From positions 124,001-188,000 of the forward strand of contig NZ_VUOS01000006.1 in the NCBI RefSeq assembly GCF_009829325.1: 64,000 nucleotides of DNA, given 5' to 3'. The translations under genes and the position numbers were made by a program. This DNA comes from Nocardia sp. CY41 (lineage in GTDB: Bacteria; Actinomycetota; Actinomycetes; Mycobacteriales; Mycobacteriaceae). The notes under the pieces were generated by a model. That model did not search any database and had not been told where the DNA came from. It saw only the letters and a list, made by a program, of their open reading frames with translations. Shown piece after piece: positions 43,565-51,800 of the stretch; position 1 is the stretch's first letter; every line of letters starts with the position of its first letter.

Positions 43565-43972
43565 ATGGCGGCCAACGGTGTCCGGCTGATCGTCGTGGAC
43601 GCCGCGAACGTCGTCGGTTCGCGGCCCGACGGGTGGTGGCGGGATCGCTCCGGCGCCGCCTCGCGACTGCTCGAGCGAATGTCCGCGCTGCGCGCGCGTC
43701 TGGCGGAGCAGGCCGAGGTGGTCGTGGTGCTCGAGGGAGCGGCGAAGGCCGCGGTCGATGCGGGGCAACGTTCGTCCGGCAGCGTGTGCGTGGTGTGCGC
43801 GGACGGGTCGGGTGACGACGCGATCGTCGGCGTGGTGGCCGCAGCCCGGGCGGAGGATAGCAGCCGTCGGGTGACGGTGGTGACGGCTGACCGGGGGCTG
43901 CGTGATCGCGTCGCGGCCGCCGGGGCGGAGACGGTGGGGCCGACCTGGCTGCTGGACCGCCTGGGGTCGTGA
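43565..43972 (+). CDS. NYN/PIN-like domain protein (putative RNase)
   Basis: A 135-residue protein. RLIVVDAANVVGSRPDGWWR opens with an Asp at the usual NYN/PIN first-acid position. DGSGDDAIVGVVAAA gives the middle acids, and VTVVTADRGLRDRVAAAGAE gives the 'vvTaDr.L..rv' block. This pattern fits NYN/PIN-fold nucleases and the actinobacterial proteins often labelled 'NTP pyrophosphohydrolase'. Activity is not established. It begins 4 bases after the protease stop, so the two are translated together. A following short gene is in the same direction. Confidence 0.7.
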   Translation: MAANGVRLIVVDAANVVGSRPDGWWRDRSGAASRLLERMSALRARLAEQAEVVVVLEGAAKAAVDAGQRSSGSVCVVCADGSGDDAIVGVVAAARAEDSSRRVTVVTADRGLRDRVAAAGAETVGPTWLLDRLGS

Positions 43973-44061
43973 TCGGCAGGCGAGGGGACGTCGGTATCGC
44001 ATTGGTACACCTCCGGCGTTTCACCAGATTGTCCAGTCCGTTTTGCGGCACTCTGGCCGGT

Positions 44062-44412
44062 ATGACCGCCTCCGACGCCGTGGGGATGCCGTTGCTCTAC
44101 CTGGTCGAGATCTCCGAGCCGGGCTACTTCAACCGGCCGTGGTGGAAGATCGCCAGCACCGGCGCGCCGAGTCAGGTGCACGCCGCGCTCAGCGAACTGG
44201 CCATCCGGGTCGAGCGCGACATCCAGCGTGCCGGCGGCGCCTGCCGGTGCTGGTACCGCTACGACGTGCGGTGGCCCGACGGCGCGGTGCTCGAGTGTTT
44301 CCAGGGTGCGATTCGATCGGTGCTGATTCCCGGCGAGTTGCGCTGCCTGGCCGTCGCGCTGACCTCGGCGACGACCGTGGCCGCGCGCACGGGTGAGCGT
44401 CCGCAGTACTGA
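44062..44412 (+). CDS. Conserved-looking hypothetical protein
   Basis: A 116-residue protein. It reads MTASDAVGMPLLYLVEISEP, then PWWKIASTGAPSQVHAALSE, CRCWYRYDVRWPDG and a C-terminal helix. Composition and codon pattern are those of a real gene. I do not recognise the family. A frame to GTG at 43969, overlapping the previous stop, would add 31 residues. The ATG at 44062 better matches the change to orderly protein sequence. It is closed by the bidirectional hairpin at 44440. Confidence 0.5.
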   Translation: MTASDAVGMPLLYLVEISEPGYFNRPWWKIASTGAPSQVHAALSELAIRVERDIQRAGGACRCWYRYDVRWPDGAVLECFQGAIRSVLIPGELRCLAVALTSATTVAARTGERPQY

Positions 44413-44439
44413 TCTCGCCTCGCACCCCTGGCAAGACGG

Positions 44440-44470
44440 GCAGAGCCCCGAGGGCTTCTCGGGGCTCTGC
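44440..44470. terminator. Bidirectional terminator between convergent genes
   Basis: A 13-bp stem, GCAGAGCCCCGAG / CTCGGGGCTCTGC, with a 5-base loop, between the hypothetical gene (plus) and the efflux gene (minus), within 30 bases of both stops. Confidence 0.85.
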
Positions 44471-44484
44471 GCGTGCGGTGTGGC

Positions 44485-46107
44485 TCAGTCGAGCAGCGCC
44501 GGTTGTCTGGCGCCGTCCGTCCGGGCCGCTGTGCCTGCCTCGGCCTGCATCGGGTCGACGGCGGGATCGATGTCGATCGTGCGGCGCAACGGCCGGTTCG
44601 GCAGCAGCGCCGCCGCGATGAGCGCGACGACCGTCGCAGCCGCGGCGATGAGGAAGATCCGCCCGGTCGCGTCGCCGTAGGCGGCGCGGATGATGGTCGC
44701 GATCGGCGCGGGCAGGGCGTCGAGATCCAAGTTGCTGCCACCGGAGGACTTGGTCTGGATACCGAGCTCGGCGAATCCCTTCGCCGACAGCTCGCCGACC
44801 CGGGTGGCCAGCACCGAACCGAGCACCGAGACCCCGATCGCGCCGCCGAAGGTACGGAAGAAGGCCACGCTGCTCGACGCGGCGCCGATGTTGTGCACGC
44901 TCACGGTGTTCTGCACGGCCAGGACCAGGTTCTGCATCATCATGCCGACGCCGAACCCGACGACGGTGATGTATCCGCCGACCAGCCACAGGCTCGTCGC
45001 GTGATCGATGGTCGACAGCATCGCGAATCCGGCCACCAGCAGCGCGGCGCCGGCGACCACGAAACCCTTCCACTTGCCGCGCCGGGTGATCAACTGGCCG
45101 GAGCCGACCGAGGCGATCAGCATGCCCGTGACGAGCGGGATGGTCAGCACGCCCGCCGCGGTCGGGGAGTAGCCGCGCGCGGTCTGGAAGTACTGGCCCA
45201 GGAAAGTGGTCGCGCCGAACATGCCGACGCCGACCGCGATCGAGGCGATGATCGCCAGGCCGGTGGTGCGTTCGGTGACGATCGGCAACGGGATGATCGG
45301 CGACTCGGCGCGCGACTCCACCCACACGGTCGCGAGCAGCAGCAGCACACCGGAAGCGACGTAGATCGCCGATTCCCACGACATCCACTCGTAATAGCCG
45401 GCCTTACCGGCGAACGACACCCAGATGAGCAGCACCGAGACACCGCCGGTCAGCAGCGCGGCGCCGAGCCAGTCGATCGACACGCCCTCCTTGCGGTCGG
45501 TGGGCAGCCGCAGCGTCCGCTGCAACAGCACCAGCGCGATCACGGCCAGCGGCACGCACACGAAGAAGCACCAGCGCCAGCCCAGCGGGCTGTCGACGAT
45601 GACACCGCCGAGCACCGGTCCGCCGGACATCGAGACCGCCATGACGGCACCCATGTATCCGGAGTACCGCCCGCGTTCGCGCGGCGCGACGATGGAGCCG
45701 ATGATCGCGACGACGAGCGCGGTCAACCCGCCCATGCCGATGCCCTGGACGACGTGCGCGACCAGCAGCAGGGCGACGTTGCCCGCGAATCCGGCGATCA
45801 CCGAGCCGACGACGAAGACGACGATGGCGGACTGGACCAGCGCCTTCTTGTTGAACAGGTCGGCGAACTTGCCCCAGATCGGGGTGGAGGCCGCGTTCGC
45901 CAGCAACGCCGAGGTGATGACCCACGCGTAGGCGGTCTGCGATCCCTGCAGGTCGCCGATGATGGTGGGCAGTGCGGTCGCGACGATCGTCGTGCTGAGC
46001 AGCGCTGTGAACAACGCCGCGAGCAGTCCGGTCATCGCTTCCAGGACTTCGCGGTGGGTCATCGCGTACGGGTCGCGTCGCGTCACCGACTCGACTGAAC
46101 TAGACAT
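44485..46107 (-). CDS. DHA2-family drug efflux MFS transporter (EmrB/QacA-like)
   Basis: A 540-residue carrier with 14 membrane helices. MTGLLAALFTALLSTTIVAT followed by ALPTIIGDL is the DHA2 opening, and TPIWGKFADLFNKKALVQSA the helix 2-3 motif. GGLTALVVAIIGSIVAPRER carries the helix 4-5 loop, and SMSGGPVLGGVIVD is motif C of antiporters. Proteins of this group export hydrophobic or cationic drugs with proton exchange. It overlaps the upstream MarR gene by 8 bases, so both are in one operon under MarR control. The neighbouring FAAL-PKS genes suggest it may export their product (inference). Confidence 0.85.
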   Translation of the reverse strand: MSSSVESVTRRDPYAMTHREVLEAMTGLLAALFTALLSTTIVATALPTIIGDLQGSQTAYAWVITSALLANAASTPIWGKFADLFNKKALVQSAIVVFVVGSVIAGFAGNVALLLVAHVVQGIGMGGLTALVVAIIGSIVAPRERGRYSGYMGAVMAVSMSGGPVLGGVIVDSPLGWRWCFFVCVPLAVIALVLLQRTLRLPTDRKEGVSIDWLGAALLTGGVSVLLIWVSFAGKAGYYEWMSWESAIYVASGVLLLLATVWVESRAESPIIPLPIVTERTTGLAIIASIAVGVGMFGATTFLGQYFQTARGYSPTAAGVLTIPLVTGMLIASVGSGQLITRRGKWKGFVVAGAALLVAGFAMLSTIDHATSLWLVGGYITVVGFGVGMMMQNLVLAVQNTVSVHNIGAASSSVAFFRTFGGAIGVSVLGSVLATRVGELSAKGFAELGIQTKSSGGSNLDLDALPAPIATIIRAAYGDATGRIFLIAAAATVVALIAAALLPNRPLRRTIDIDPAVDPMQAEAGTAARTDGARQPALLD

Positions 46108-46597
46108 CTACTTCCTGACTCTCTTTCGGAACCGGCTGGTGCGCGTGCACGGCGCTGCTCTGCGCGTGCGCGGTCAGTGCGTTGCGGAGCTTCTGCACGG
46201 CGGTGCAGGCCGCCTCGGCGTCGTCTTCGCTCCAGTCGGCGAGGACGTGCTGCAGGCCCCGCGCCCGGGAACCGCGAACGCGGTGGAGCAGATCGCGGCC
46301 CTGGTCCGTCACGCGGATGAGGGTGGCCCGCCCGTCGGTGGGATCGGCGTGCCTGCTGATGTAGCCCGCGCCGACGAGTTCGGTGACGTGCCTGCTCAGC
46401 GCGCTCGGGCTGATGCACAGGTCCATGGCGAGGTCCACCTGCCTGCACGGGCCCTTGGACTCGAGGGTGCCGAGCACCCCGATGCCGCCCGGGAGGAGGT
46501 GTCCTTCCTCCGGGTGAGCGAGTGCGACGCGGATCGCCCGGCCCATCAGATAGAGCTCTTTGATCAGGCTCTGGGCCGTATCGGGTGAGACCGCCAT
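46100..46597 (-). CDS. MarR-family regulator
   Basis: A 165-residue regulator. GIGVLGTLESKGPCRQVDLA followed by MDLCISPSALSRHVTELVGA is the winged HTH, with GYISRHADPTDGRATLIRV as the wing ('DpsDgRa..v.lt'). LHRVRGSRARGLQHVLADWS is the dimer helix. It shares an operon with the DHA2 carrier (8-base overlap). Tandem TTGCTT...AAGCAA boxes immediately upstream are probable binding sites, so it represses itself and the pump until a ligand appears. Confidence 0.85.
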   Translation of the reverse strand: MAVSPDTAQSLIKELYLMGRAIRVALAHPEEGHLLPGGIGVLGTLESKGPCRQVDLAMDLCISPSALSRHVTELVGAGYISRHADPTDGRATLIRVTDQGRDLLHRVRGSRARGLQHVLADWSEDDAEAACTAVQKLRNALTAHAQSSAVHAHQPVPKESQEVDV

Positions 46598-46618
46598 GTC
46601 CCCTCCAGACGAGATAAG

Positions 46619-46663
46619 TTGCTTGCGCTATGCAACTATATAGTAATTGCTTGCGCTAAGCAA
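46619..46663. promoter_or_regulatory. Tandem MarR operators
   Basis: TTGCTTGCGCTATGCAA at 46619-46635 and TTGCTTGCGCTAAGCAA at 46647-46663 differ at one base. The second is a perfect palindrome with TTGCTT/AAGCAA arms and a GCGCT centre. They are 28 bases apart, immediately upstream of the MarR start at 46597, in AT-rich sequence. Confidence 0.8.
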
Positions 46664-46866
46664 GTAATGGCCCGGAGTGGGGACATACCGAGTGGGGGAG
46701 TGGTAGCAGCCATACAGCTAACGTGCGCGCGGCAACGCACCCCAGGGTGGGTCCGTGCCCACCCCCAGGTTTGCCGGATGCTCCCTGAGGTGCCTGGTTG
46801 TGCGGACATGGACGGCGGAAAGTAGTAGCCGACCCCAGACGCCGACCCCTACCGAGGAACCACGAG

Positions 46867-48531
46867 ATGCAGCCGACTTACGTTCATCACGTCAGGCAGC
46901 AAATTTCTGCTCACGGGACGACCAGGTCGTACACCTACCTGCACGAGGCAGGGCGAGAGCTACGCGAAGAAGTCCTGACCTATCTCGAACTGGACCGCGA
47001 CGCCCGAGCCGCCGCCGCCTGGCTGGCGAACCGCCCGGAGGCGGCGCAACCGGTCGTGCTGCTCTATCACGACGGACTGGCCTTTCTGCGGGCGTTCCTC
47101 GGCTGCCTGTACGCGGGCGTGATCGCCGTACCCGCTCCCTTGCCGCACGACGAGCGCAGCGCCCACCGCGTCGCGGGCATCGTCTCGGACTCCGGCGCGG
47201 AGCTGGTGCTCACCACCGGTGACGTGCAGCCGCTGCTCGCGGCCGCGATCAGCGCGGCCGTCGTCGCCACCGATGGCCCGCTGGGCGACCCCGGCGAATG
47301 GCGTATGCCCGATATCGGCCCGGAGACGATCGCGTTCCTCCAGTACACGTCGGGCTCGACCGGCGATCCCAAGGGCGTCGTGGTGACGCATCGCAACCTG
47401 ATGCACAACGAGGCCGCGATCGCCGCGATGGGGTTCGACGACGAGTCGGTCGGCGTCAGCTGGATACCGCACTTCCACGACATGGGCCTGATCGGCATGC
47501 TGCTCGGGGCGTTGTACTTCGGCGCGGATCTGGTGTTCATGGCGCCGACCACCTTCCTCAAGCACCCGGTGCGCTGGCTGCGGGCCATCGGCGACTACCG
47601 CGCGACTTATACCGCCGCACCGAACTTCGCCTACGACCTGATCGCCCGGCGGGTGACCGACGAACAGCTGGCCGAACTCGATCTGACCAGCCTCGAGATC
47701 GCGTTGAGCGGTGCGGAGCCGGTCCGCGAACGAACCATCGCGGCCGTCACCGACCGGTTCGCGCCCGCGGGGCTGCGGCCCACGGCGTTGCTGCCCGCCT
47801 ACGGGCTGGCCGAGGCGACGCTGCTGGCGGCCGTCGGGTCCGTCGACGCGGAGCCGGTCTATCGCGACACCGGCCGCGAAGCCAGGCTGGTCGGCTGCGG
47901 CCGGCCCGCCCGTGGCCTCGACATCCGCATCGTCGACCCGGACACCCGGCGGCAGTTGCCCGAGGACGCTGTCGGAGAGATCTGGATCAGGGGTAGGAGC
48001 GTCGCCGCGGGTTACTGGAACCGCTCGGAAGAATCCCGCGAGACATTCGAGGCGCACCTCGGAGCCGAAGGGCCCTTCTTGCGCACCGGCGACCTCGGCC
48101 TGCTGCACGAGGGTGAGCTGTTCGTCACCGGGCGGCGCAAAGACCTCCTGATCGTCAACGGCCGCAACCTGTATCCGCAGGACGTCGAGGAGCTGGTGCG
48201 CGGCCTGCATCCGGCGCTCGGCGCCGCCGGTGTCGCCGTCTCCGTCGACGCGGGCGGCCGGGAACGGCTCGTGGTGGTGCAGGGCGTCAAGACGGCACGC
48301 CAGGGCGCCACCACGCTCGCCGAGCTGGCGACCGCGATCAAGGTCGCGGTCGCCCGCGGGTTCGACGTGGCGGCACCGAACGTGATGCTCGTCGAGCCCC
48401 ACGCGGTACCGCGCACCACCAGCGGGAAGGTCCAGCGCAGCGCGACGCGGGAGGCGTTCCTGGCGCAGCGCGTCGAGGGCGTCCTGCACGACGACCTCGA
48501 ACCGGCCCTGAGCCGGGCCATGACCGCCTGA
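46867..48531 (+). CDS. Fatty acyl-AMP ligase (FAAL)
   Basis: A 554-residue ANL-superfamily ligase. FLQYTSGSTGDPKGVVVTHR is the P-loop A3 motif. IPHFHDMGLIGMLLGALYFG is the A4 region typical of FAALs, and LLPAYGLAEATL the A5 motif. FLRTGDLGLLHEGELFVTGR is A7/A8, RRKDLLIVNGRNLYPQDVE follows, and PRTTSGKVQRSATREAFL holds the A10 Lys. The FAAL/FadD32 pattern predicts activation of a fatty acid as acyl-AMP and transfer to an ACP, not CoA. The ACP gene begins 29 bases after it, then the PKS. It therefore loads the starter acyl chain. The ATG at 46867 is placed just before the family start. Confidence 0.9.
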   Translation: MQPTYVHHVRQQISAHGTTRSYTYLHEAGRELREEVLTYLELDRDARAAAAWLANRPEAAQPVVLLYHDGLAFLRAFLGCLYAGVIAVPAPLPHDERSAHRVAGIVSDSGAELVLTTGDVQPLLAAAISAAVVATDGPLGDPGEWRMPDIGPETIAFLQYTSGSTGDPKGVVVTHRNLMHNEAAIAAMGFDDESVGVSWIPHFHDMGLIGMLLGALYFGADLVFMAPTTFLKHPVRWLRAIGDYRATYTAAPNFAYDLIARRVTDEQLAELDLTSLEIALSGAEPVRERTIAAVTDRFAPAGLRPTALLPAYGLAEATLLAAVGSVDAEPVYRDTGREARLVGCGRPARGLDIRIVDPDTRRQLPEDAVGEIWIRGRSVAAGYWNRSEESRETFEAHLGAEGPFLRTGDLGLLHEGELFVTGRRKDLLIVNGRNLYPQDVEELVRGLHPALGAAGVAVSVDAGGRERLVVVQGVKTARQGATTLAELATAIKVAVARGFDVAAPNVMLVEPHAVPRTTSGKVQRSATREAFLAQRVEGVLHDDLEPALSRAMTA

Positions 48532-48560
48532 CCGACCCGAATCCGCCGAGGAGCCGAAAC

Positions 48561-48827
48561 ATGTTCAGCAGCACGATCAGTCGTTCGACCACGATCCAGG
48601 ATTGGCTCGTCGAGCGCGTGGCCGACTACACCGAACGCGCCCTCCGCGAGGTGGATCCGTTCGTCCCGCTCGCCGAGTTGGGCTTGGATTCCGTTTCGGC
48701 GGTGACACTGTGCGGCGAGATCGAGGACCGGTGGTCGCTCGAGGTCGACCCGGTGCTGGTCTTCGAGTACCCGACCATCGCCGACATCGCCGCCTACCTC
48801 GCCGACGAATTCACCCTGGCCGCATGA
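48561..48827 (+). CDS. Stand-alone acyl carrier protein
   Basis: An 88-residue carrier protein. The phosphopantetheine Ser is in LAELGLDSVSAVTLCGEIED, with VLVFEYPTIADIAAYLADE at the end of the four-helix bundle. The position between FAAL and PKS makes it the acceptor of the FAAL-activated fatty acid and donor to the KS. A GAGGAG site precedes the ATG. Its TGA overlaps the PKS start (ATGA), so the two are co-translated. Confidence 0.9.
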   Translation: MFSSTISRSTTIQDWLVERVADYTERALREVDPFVPLAELGLDSVSAVTLCGEIEDRWSLEVDPVLVFEYPTIADIAAYLADEFTLAA

Positions 48828-51800
48828 CCGACATCGCCATCGTCGGCATCGACTGCCGATTCCCCCAAGCACCCGACCCGGCCGCGCTCTGGCGGCTGCT
48901 GATCGAGGGCCGTGACGTGATCTCCGAGGTCCCGGCGAGCCGCTGGAACGCCGCCGACTTCCACGACCCGGCCGGTGCGCCGGGCACGATCAACACCCGC
49001 AGCGGCGGCTTCCTCGACGACGCGGACGCGTTCGACGCCGAGTTCTTCGGCATCGCCCCGCGGGAAGCCGAGGCGATGGATCCGCAACAGCGGCTGTTGC
49101 TGCAAGCCACCTGGCGGGCTTTCGAGGACGCCACCCTCGACCCGCGCGGCCAGGCGGGCTCGCGAACCGGCGTCTTCGTCGGCGTGATGGCCAACGAATG
49201 GGCCAACCTGCAGATGAGCGACTACGCCGCGATCACGCCGCAGCACGGCTCCGGCAACGGGTACTTCATGACCGCCAACCGGCTGTCCTACCAGTTCGAC
49301 CTCAAGGGGCCGAGCGTCGCGGTCGACACAGCGTGCTCGTCGTCGCTGGTCGCGGTCCATCTCGCCTGCGGCGCATTGGCTTCCGGCGAGTGCGACCAGG
49401 CCGTCGCCGGTGGCGTCAACCTCGTACTCACCCCCGCGGTCGGGGTCTTCTACACCCAGGCGGGTCTGTCCGCGCCGGACGCGCGGTGCAAGCCGTTCAG
49501 CGGCAGCGCCGACGGGATCGTGCGCGGCGAGGGCGTGGCGGTCCTCGTGCTCCGGCGGCTCGCCGACGCCCAGGCGGCGGGCCTGCCGATCTACGCGGTG
49601 ATCAAGGGCAGCGCGGTCAATTCCGACGGCCGCAGCAACGGCATCACGGCACCGAACCGGTGGGCGCAGCAGCAGGTGATCGGCGAGGCGTGCGAGCGCG
49701 CCGGGGTGCGGCCCGAGCAGGTGGACTTCCTCGAAGCCCACGGCACCGGCACAGTGCTCGGCGACATGATCGAGGTCAAGGCGCTGGGACAGCTGCACGG
49801 GCGGGACCGGACGCGGCCGTGTGGAATCGGTTCGATCAAGGGCAATCTCGGCCACACCGAGGGCGCCGCGGGCGTGGCGGGACTGATCAAGGTCGCCCTC
49901 GGCCTGTGGCACGGCGTCGTCCCGCCGTCGCGGTTCGCCGATCAGGAGAACCCGCGCCTGCGCATGGCGCAGCAGGGTCTGCGGCTGCTCACCGAGCCCA
50001 TGCCGCTGGCGGGCCCCGGCTACGGCGGGGTCAGCAGCTTCGGCATCGGCGGCACGAACGCCCATGTCGTGCTGGGCAGCGCCCCCGCCCCCGCCGCCGC
50101 GACGCCCGTGGCGGCCGGTGGGGGAGTACTGACGGTCTCGGCGAACGATGCGGAAGGGTTGCGGCGCAACGCGCATCGCCTCGCCGATGCCTTGGCCGCC
50201 GCCTCGCCGGACCAGTTCGCGCAATTCTGCTGGACGAGCAACCACGTCAAGGCGTCCGGGCGCGCCCGGCTCGCCCTGGTCGCCGCCGATCGTGACGCCG
50301 CGATCGCGCGGTTGCGCGACAGTGCGGAAAGCGGGGTGGTGCGCCCGCTCGGCGTCGGCTGGGTGTTCACCGGGCAAGGATCGCAATTCGCGGGCATGGC
50401 GCGTGCGCTGGACGCGGCCGGTCCGTTGTTCCGGCGCGCGCTGAAACTGGTCGATCGTGCCATGCTGGCCCCGCTCGGCCGCTCGGTGCGCGAGCTGAAG
50501 CTCGATGAGCACATCGACATCGACCGTACCGACCTGGCGCAACCGGCGATCTTCGCGATGGAGTACGCCATCGCGAAATCGCTCGCCGACGTCGGCGTTC
50601 GTCCCGCCTGGGTGCTCGGGCACAGCATCGGCGAGTTCGCCGCTGCCGCGGTGGCGGGCGTGTTCGACCTCGACGACGCCTGCCGTCTCGTCGTCGCGCG
50701 TGGCGAGCTGATGCAGCGGTTGCCCGCGGGCGGTGCGATGCTCGCCGTGCGGGCGGACGCCGACGACCTCGCCGGGCTGCTCGCCGACCGGCCCGAGGTC
50801 TCGATCGCCGCGGTCAACGGGCCGGAGGAGATCGTTCTGTCCGGCGCCGCCGAGGCGATCGACCGGGTGCGGGAGGCACTCGCGGCGCGCGGGGTGGGCG
50901 CCAAGGCGCTCACCGTGTCCCACGCCTTCCACAGTCCGCTGATGGATCCCATTCTGGAGCGGTTCGAGGCCGTCGCCCGCGAATGCGTGTATCGCGCACC
51001 GGCTCTGCCTCTCTACTCGACCGTGCGCGGGCGCCTGCTCGAGCCGAACGAGCCGATGGACGCCGCGTACTGGACCGAGCACGTCCGCGCCACCGTCCGC
51101 TTCGGCGCGGCCGTCGAGGCCGCGCTCGGCACCGAGCCCAGCCATGTCGTCGAGATCGGGCCACGTCGTATCCTCACCGGGCTGATCGGTCGCGTCCGAC
51201 CGGACCTCGCGGCGCGCTGCCTGGCACCGAGCCCGGGGCCGGGCGCTACCGGAGAGGAGTTCGCCGCCACCGTCGCGGCGCTGTATCGCGCCGGCCTCGA
51301 CCCCGACTGGGACCGGCTCTACGAACCCGAACAGCGCGTCCGGCGTCGGCTGCCCGGCTACGAGTTCTCCACCGACCAGCGCTTCTGGCTCGAACCGTGC
51401 ACTACGCCGACGCTTTCCGCAGCACCGAAGGAATCTTCGATGGACCAATTGATCGCACTCTTCCGTGAACAGAACGCGGTACTGGCGAGCATGGTGGGCG
51501 CTCCGTCCGCCGCGCAGGCGGGTGGTGCTCCGACGGTGGTGCAAGCGGTGGCGGCGCGGACCGCCGACGCGGACCGGCCGGTCGACCCGGAAGCTGTCGA
51601 GGGGGTCGTCCGCGCCGAGTTCGCCAGGGTGAGCGGGTTTCCGGCCGATCGGCTCCGCGAAGCCCAGACCCTCGGCGACGACCTGGGCTTCGACTCCCTC
51701 ATGCTGACCGACCTGATCGCCGCGCTGGTTCGCAAACTGCCCGCGGCGACCATCGACCCGGCCCGGTTCACGCCCACGACGACGCTCGGTGACGTTCTCG

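Noticed and set aside
44473..46098. Long plus-strand frame antisense to the DHA2 efflux gene
   Set aside because: Composition is Arg/Asp/Gly/His-rich with no domain; the minus strand gives a clear 14-helix carrier.
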